From: an uncultured Lentisphaeria bacterium
GTDB lineage: Bacteria > Verrucomicrobiota > Lentisphaeria > Victivallales > Victivallaceae
Assembly (NCBI GenBank): GCA_949298665.1
Contig: CASFXO010000363.1
Coordinates: 1-6,849, forward strand
Reading direction: 5' to 3'
DNA: 6,849 nt
A model generated the notes under the pieces. That model saw only the letters and a list, made by a program, of their open reading frames with translations. It ran no database searches and was not told the DNA's origin. A program made the position numbers and the translations under genes. Positions 5,115 to 6,849 of the stretch are shown here, piece by piece (the first letter of the stretch is position 1; the number at the start of each line of letters is the position of its first letter).

Positions 5115-5731
5115 GCGGCCGCCTCCGCCCGGCGGATGAAGTTTCCGAGCAGCAGCAGACCGGCGTCCTGACTCTTTTCCGGATGGAACTGGGTGGCGAA
5201 GATCTTCCCGCGCCCCAGCGCCGCCGCAAACGGCAGGATGTATTCGCACTCCAGCACAACATCCGCCGGATCGGCCGGTTCCGCGTAGTAGGAATGCACG
5301 AAATAGAAATAATCTCCATCGGCAATCCCTTCCGCTCCGGCGTGAGCGTGACGCACCCGGATGTCATTCCATCCCATATGGGGCACCTTGCAGCCGCTTC
5401 CTTCCGGGAAACGCCGCACCCGGCCGGGAATGATCCCCAGTCCCGCCACGCCCGGCGCCTCCTCGCTGGAGTCAAGCAGCATCTGCATGCCCAGGCAAAT
5501 CCCGGTGAGAACGCCGCCGCGCCGGACGAAATCCTCCAGCGCGGCGGGGAATTCCCGGCGGCAAAGGTTCTCCATGCCGTCCCCGAAATGGCCGACGCCG
5601 GGCAGCAGACAGCCGGAAAAATGCGCCAATTCCGCCGGACGATCGATCACCCGGACCTCGCCTCCGGCGCATTCCAGCGCCTTGACCACGGAGCCGAGAT
5701 TGCCCATATCGTAATCGATGACCGCGATCAT
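5111..5731 (-). CDS. hisH: Imidazole glycerol phosphate synthase glutaminase subunit HisH
   Basis: 206 residues, normal for HisH. It hydrolyses glutamine and passes ammonia to HisF, which makes imidazole glycerol phosphate and AICAR in histidine synthesis. This is a class I glutamine amidotransferase: start MIAVIDYDMGNLGSV, oxyanion region LPGVGHFGDGM (43-53), nucleophile elbow GICLGMQ with Cys79, HisH-typical PHMGWN (117-122) and YFVHSYY (143-149), and FHPEKSQ with catalytic His183 and Glu185. The start at 5731 gives the standard N-terminus; the longer open frame upstream belongs to the SDR gene region. It begins 5 nt after the SDR stop, with GGAG as ribosome site, and overlaps nth by ATGA. 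No hisF or other his gene is in the window, so it is detached from its partner. A HisH-like amidotransferase of surface polysaccharide synthesis is an alternative, but no such genes are nearby. Confidence 0.95.
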   Translation of the reverse strand: MIAVIDYDMGNLGSVVKALECAGGEVRVIDRPAELAHFSGCLLPGVGHFGDGMENLCRREFPAALEDFVRRGGVLTGICLGMQMLLDSSEEAPGVAGLGIIPGRVRRFPEGSGCKVPHMGWNDIRVRHAHAGAEGIADGDYFYFVHSYYAEPADPADVVLECEYILPFAAALGRGKIFATQFHPEKSQDAGLLLLGNFIRRAEAAA

Positions 5732-5736
5732 CGGAC

Positions 5737-6588
5737 TCAGACTCCGGAGAATGAGGAAAAAGCGCCGTCCACCGGCAGCACCACGCCGTTGACGAAACCG
5801 GAAGCGTTGTTGTCCACCAGGAAGAGCAACGCACCGATCAGATCCTCGGGCTTGCCGAAGTGTCCCATCGGCGTATGCGCCAGAATGGTGTTTCCGCGAG
5901 CGGTCAGCGAACCGTCGGGATTGGTCAGCAGTGTCCGATTCTGGTCGGTCAGGAAAAATCCCGGCGCGATCGCGTTGACCCGGATGTTGACCTTGGCCAT
6001 ATGGACCGCCAGCCACTGGGTGAAATTGCTGATGGCCGCCTTGGCGGCGCTGTAGGCGGGGATCTTGGTCAGGGGCTTGAAGGCGTTCATCGAGGAAATA
6101 TTGATGATCACGCCGCCGTCTTTTTCGGCCATGCCGCGGCAGAAGACCTGGGTCGGGAGCAGCGTGCCGAGAAAATTAAGGTTGAACACGAATCCGACTC
6201 CCGCCGGGTCCATGTCGAAGAACGTGTTTCCGGCTCCGGAAGTCAGATCCTCCCGCAGCAGGAATTCCCGTCCGGTCGTCCCCTTGGGGTGATTGCCGCC
6301 CGCGCCGTTGATCAGGATGTCGCAGCTGCCGAATTCTGCGCGGACTTTTTCTTCCGCAGCTTTCAGGCTGTCGATTTCCAGCACGTTGGCGGCGATGCCC
6401 ATGGCGCGGCCGCCTGCGGCATTGATTCGTTCGGCCACCTTGCGGGCGTTTTCCTCACGCAGGTCGAGAATGGCGACTTTCGCGCCGCACTCCGCCAGGG
6501 CTTCGGCCATGACGCTGCAGAGAATTCCGCCGCCGCCGGTCACCACCGCGACTTTGCCGGAAAGGTCAATTTGAAAAGGAACAGTCAT
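5737..6588 (-). CDS. SDR-family oxidoreductase, D-mannonate oxidoreductase type
   Basis: 283-residue cytoplasmic NAD(P)-dependent short-chain dehydrogenase. The Rossmann segment VAVVTGGGGILC (13-24) departs from the classical TGxxxGxG, as I recall for this subgroup. Asp42 at the end of beta-2 (ILDLRE) suggests NAD(H). The active site is Asn138, Ser165 or 166 (IINISSMNAF), Tyr179 and Lys183 (YSAAK); VNAIAPGFFLTDQN (204-217) and the C-terminus GAFSSFSGV fit. PFQIDLSGK at the start, NGAGGNHPKGTT and FNLNFLGTLLPTQVF strongly resemble the SDR-type D-mannonate oxidoreductase (B. subtilis YjmF/UxuB-like), which interconverts fructuronate and mannonate in hexuronate breakdown. The exact substrate is not proven, since no uxuA, uxaC or uronate transporter is visible. 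A perfect AAGGAGG (complement of 6596-6602) lies 7 nt before the ATG. It is the first gene of the operon with hisH and nth. Confidence 0.9.
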   Translation of the reverse strand: MTVPFQIDLSGKVAVVTGGGGILCSVMAEALAECGAKVAILDLREENARKVAERINAAGGRAMGIAANVLEIDSLKAAEEKVRAEFGSCDILINGAGGNHPKGTTGREFLLREDLTSGAGNTFFDMDPAGVGFVFNLNFLGTLLPTQVFCRGMAEKDGGVIINISSMNAFKPLTKIPAYSAAKAAISNFTQWLAVHMAKVNIRVNAIAPGFFLTDQNRTLLTNPDGSLTARGNTILAHTPMGHFGKPEDLIGALLFLVDNNASGFVNGVVLPVDGAFSSFSGV

Positions 6589-6595
6589 AATATAG

Positions 6596-6602
6596 CCTCC
6601 TT
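6596..6602 (-). promoter_or_regulatory. Strong ribosome binding site of the SDR gene
   Basis: On the - strand AAGGAGG stands 7 nt before ATG 6588. It is a full Shine-Dalgarno match, fixes the start and indicates efficient translation. Confidence 0.85.
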
Positions 6603-6849
6603 ATGGTGTTTTCTGAGGTTCCGCCTTTTAATGTAACATCAGAAGCGATATCTTGCAATAAAAATAAACCGATTTTTTCCAACCGCAATGTCATTTTGCT
6701 CTCCTGCGGATCGAATCGTTATGCCCGGGAACGACAAACCGAAAATGCGAAAATATACTTTCTTTTTTAAACTATCGAGAAAAAATATATAAAAATCGTG
6801 TTCAGCTGTTGATTTTTCAGGGAAATAAGAATAAATTACATAGTTGAGG
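6603..6849. other. AT-rich upstream intergenic region
   Basis: No convincing gene lies here. The stretch is much richer in A and T than the coding DNA beside it, especially 6750-6849. It contains the promoter candidates for the SDR operon. It also holds a possible divergent + strand promoter, TTGATT (6809-6814), 17 bp, TAAATT (6832-6837), pointing at a gene beyond the window edge. One short - strand ORF (6566-6694, 42 codons) with an AGGAG site is discussed under findings. No GC hairpin with T-tract was seen. Confidence 0.5.
6630..6658 (-). promoter_or_regulatory. Candidate promoter of the SDR-hisH-nth operon
   Basis: On the - strand TTGCAA (6653-6658) and TACATT (complement of 6630-6635) are 17 bp apart, each matching the sigma70 consensus at four of six positions. 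Transcription would begin about 35 nt before the SDR start. Other pairs exist further upstream in the AT-rich DNA, for example TCAACA and TATATT with 17 bp around 6785-6813 on the - strand, so the choice is uncertain. Confidence 0.35.

Noticed and set aside
5115..5249. N-terminal extension of nth by 45 residues
   Set aside because: It overlaps hisH in another frame, reads as Arg/Gly-rich nonsense and lacks homology. The ATGA start at 5114 gives the normal family length.
5183..6055. 290-codon open frame on the + strand
   Set aside because: It is a mirror frame of hisH and the SDR gene with no domain and no sensible ribosome site.
5860..6636. 258-codon open frame on the + strand, Gly/His/Asp-rich
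   Set aside because: It is antisense to the SDR gene, whose catalytic motifs are unambiguous on the other strand.

Overview
The window reads as the end of a prophage-like accessory region (about 1-2740, all genes on the + strand) meeting ordinary chromosome (about 2838-6849, all genes on the - strand), with a tRNA-Ser(TGA) gene at the junction. The host is a GC-rich bacterium with AT-rich intergenic spacers and strong Shine-Dalgarno sites. The mix of a gut-phage type Gly/Asn-rich protein, a mannonate-type SDR dehydrogenase and a GAF/SpoIIE phosphatase would fit a gut Lentisphaerota/Victivallales-like organism. That is a guess from memory, not a demonstrated assignment.

Left region. The C-terminal end of an unidentified Cys/His-tailed protein (2-199) is followed by an unidentified 193-residue protein (230-811) and a 230-residue protein with a Gly/Ala/Asn-rich hydrophobic head and a Cys-rich tail (866-1558). 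This run ends at two tandem hairpins plus a T-tract. A new transcription unit then starts from a likely sigma70-type promoter that overlaps a 12-bp palindrome. It carries two genes overlapping by ATGA: a 164-residue protein of unknown function (1738-2232) and a 160-residue protein with a C-terminal helix-turn-helix (2229-2711). The unit ends at a hairpin with T-tracts on both sides, which can also stop transcription arriving from the tRNA on the other strand. No integrase, terminase or capsid gene is visible, so the phage assignment rests on protein character and on position at the 3' side of a tRNA gene.

Right region. The chromosomal genes, read leftwards, begin with a three-gene operon: an SDR oxidoreductase of the D-mannonate oxidoreductase type, hisH (glutaminase subunit of imidazole glycerol phosphate synthase) 5 nt later, and nth (endonuclease III), whose start overlaps the hisH stop as ATGA. 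A separate, well-formed promoter overlapping the nth stop codon drives a membrane-anchored GAF-SpoIIE/PP2C serine phosphatase (RsbU-like). The tRNA-Ser follows. The operon joins sugar-acid metabolism, histidine synthesis and DNA repair, so its cohesion looks positional rather than functional.

The final 260 bp upstream of the SDR gene are AT-rich and non-coding apart from one doubtful 42-codon ORF. They hold a candidate promoter for the operon and a weak divergent one reading out of the window.
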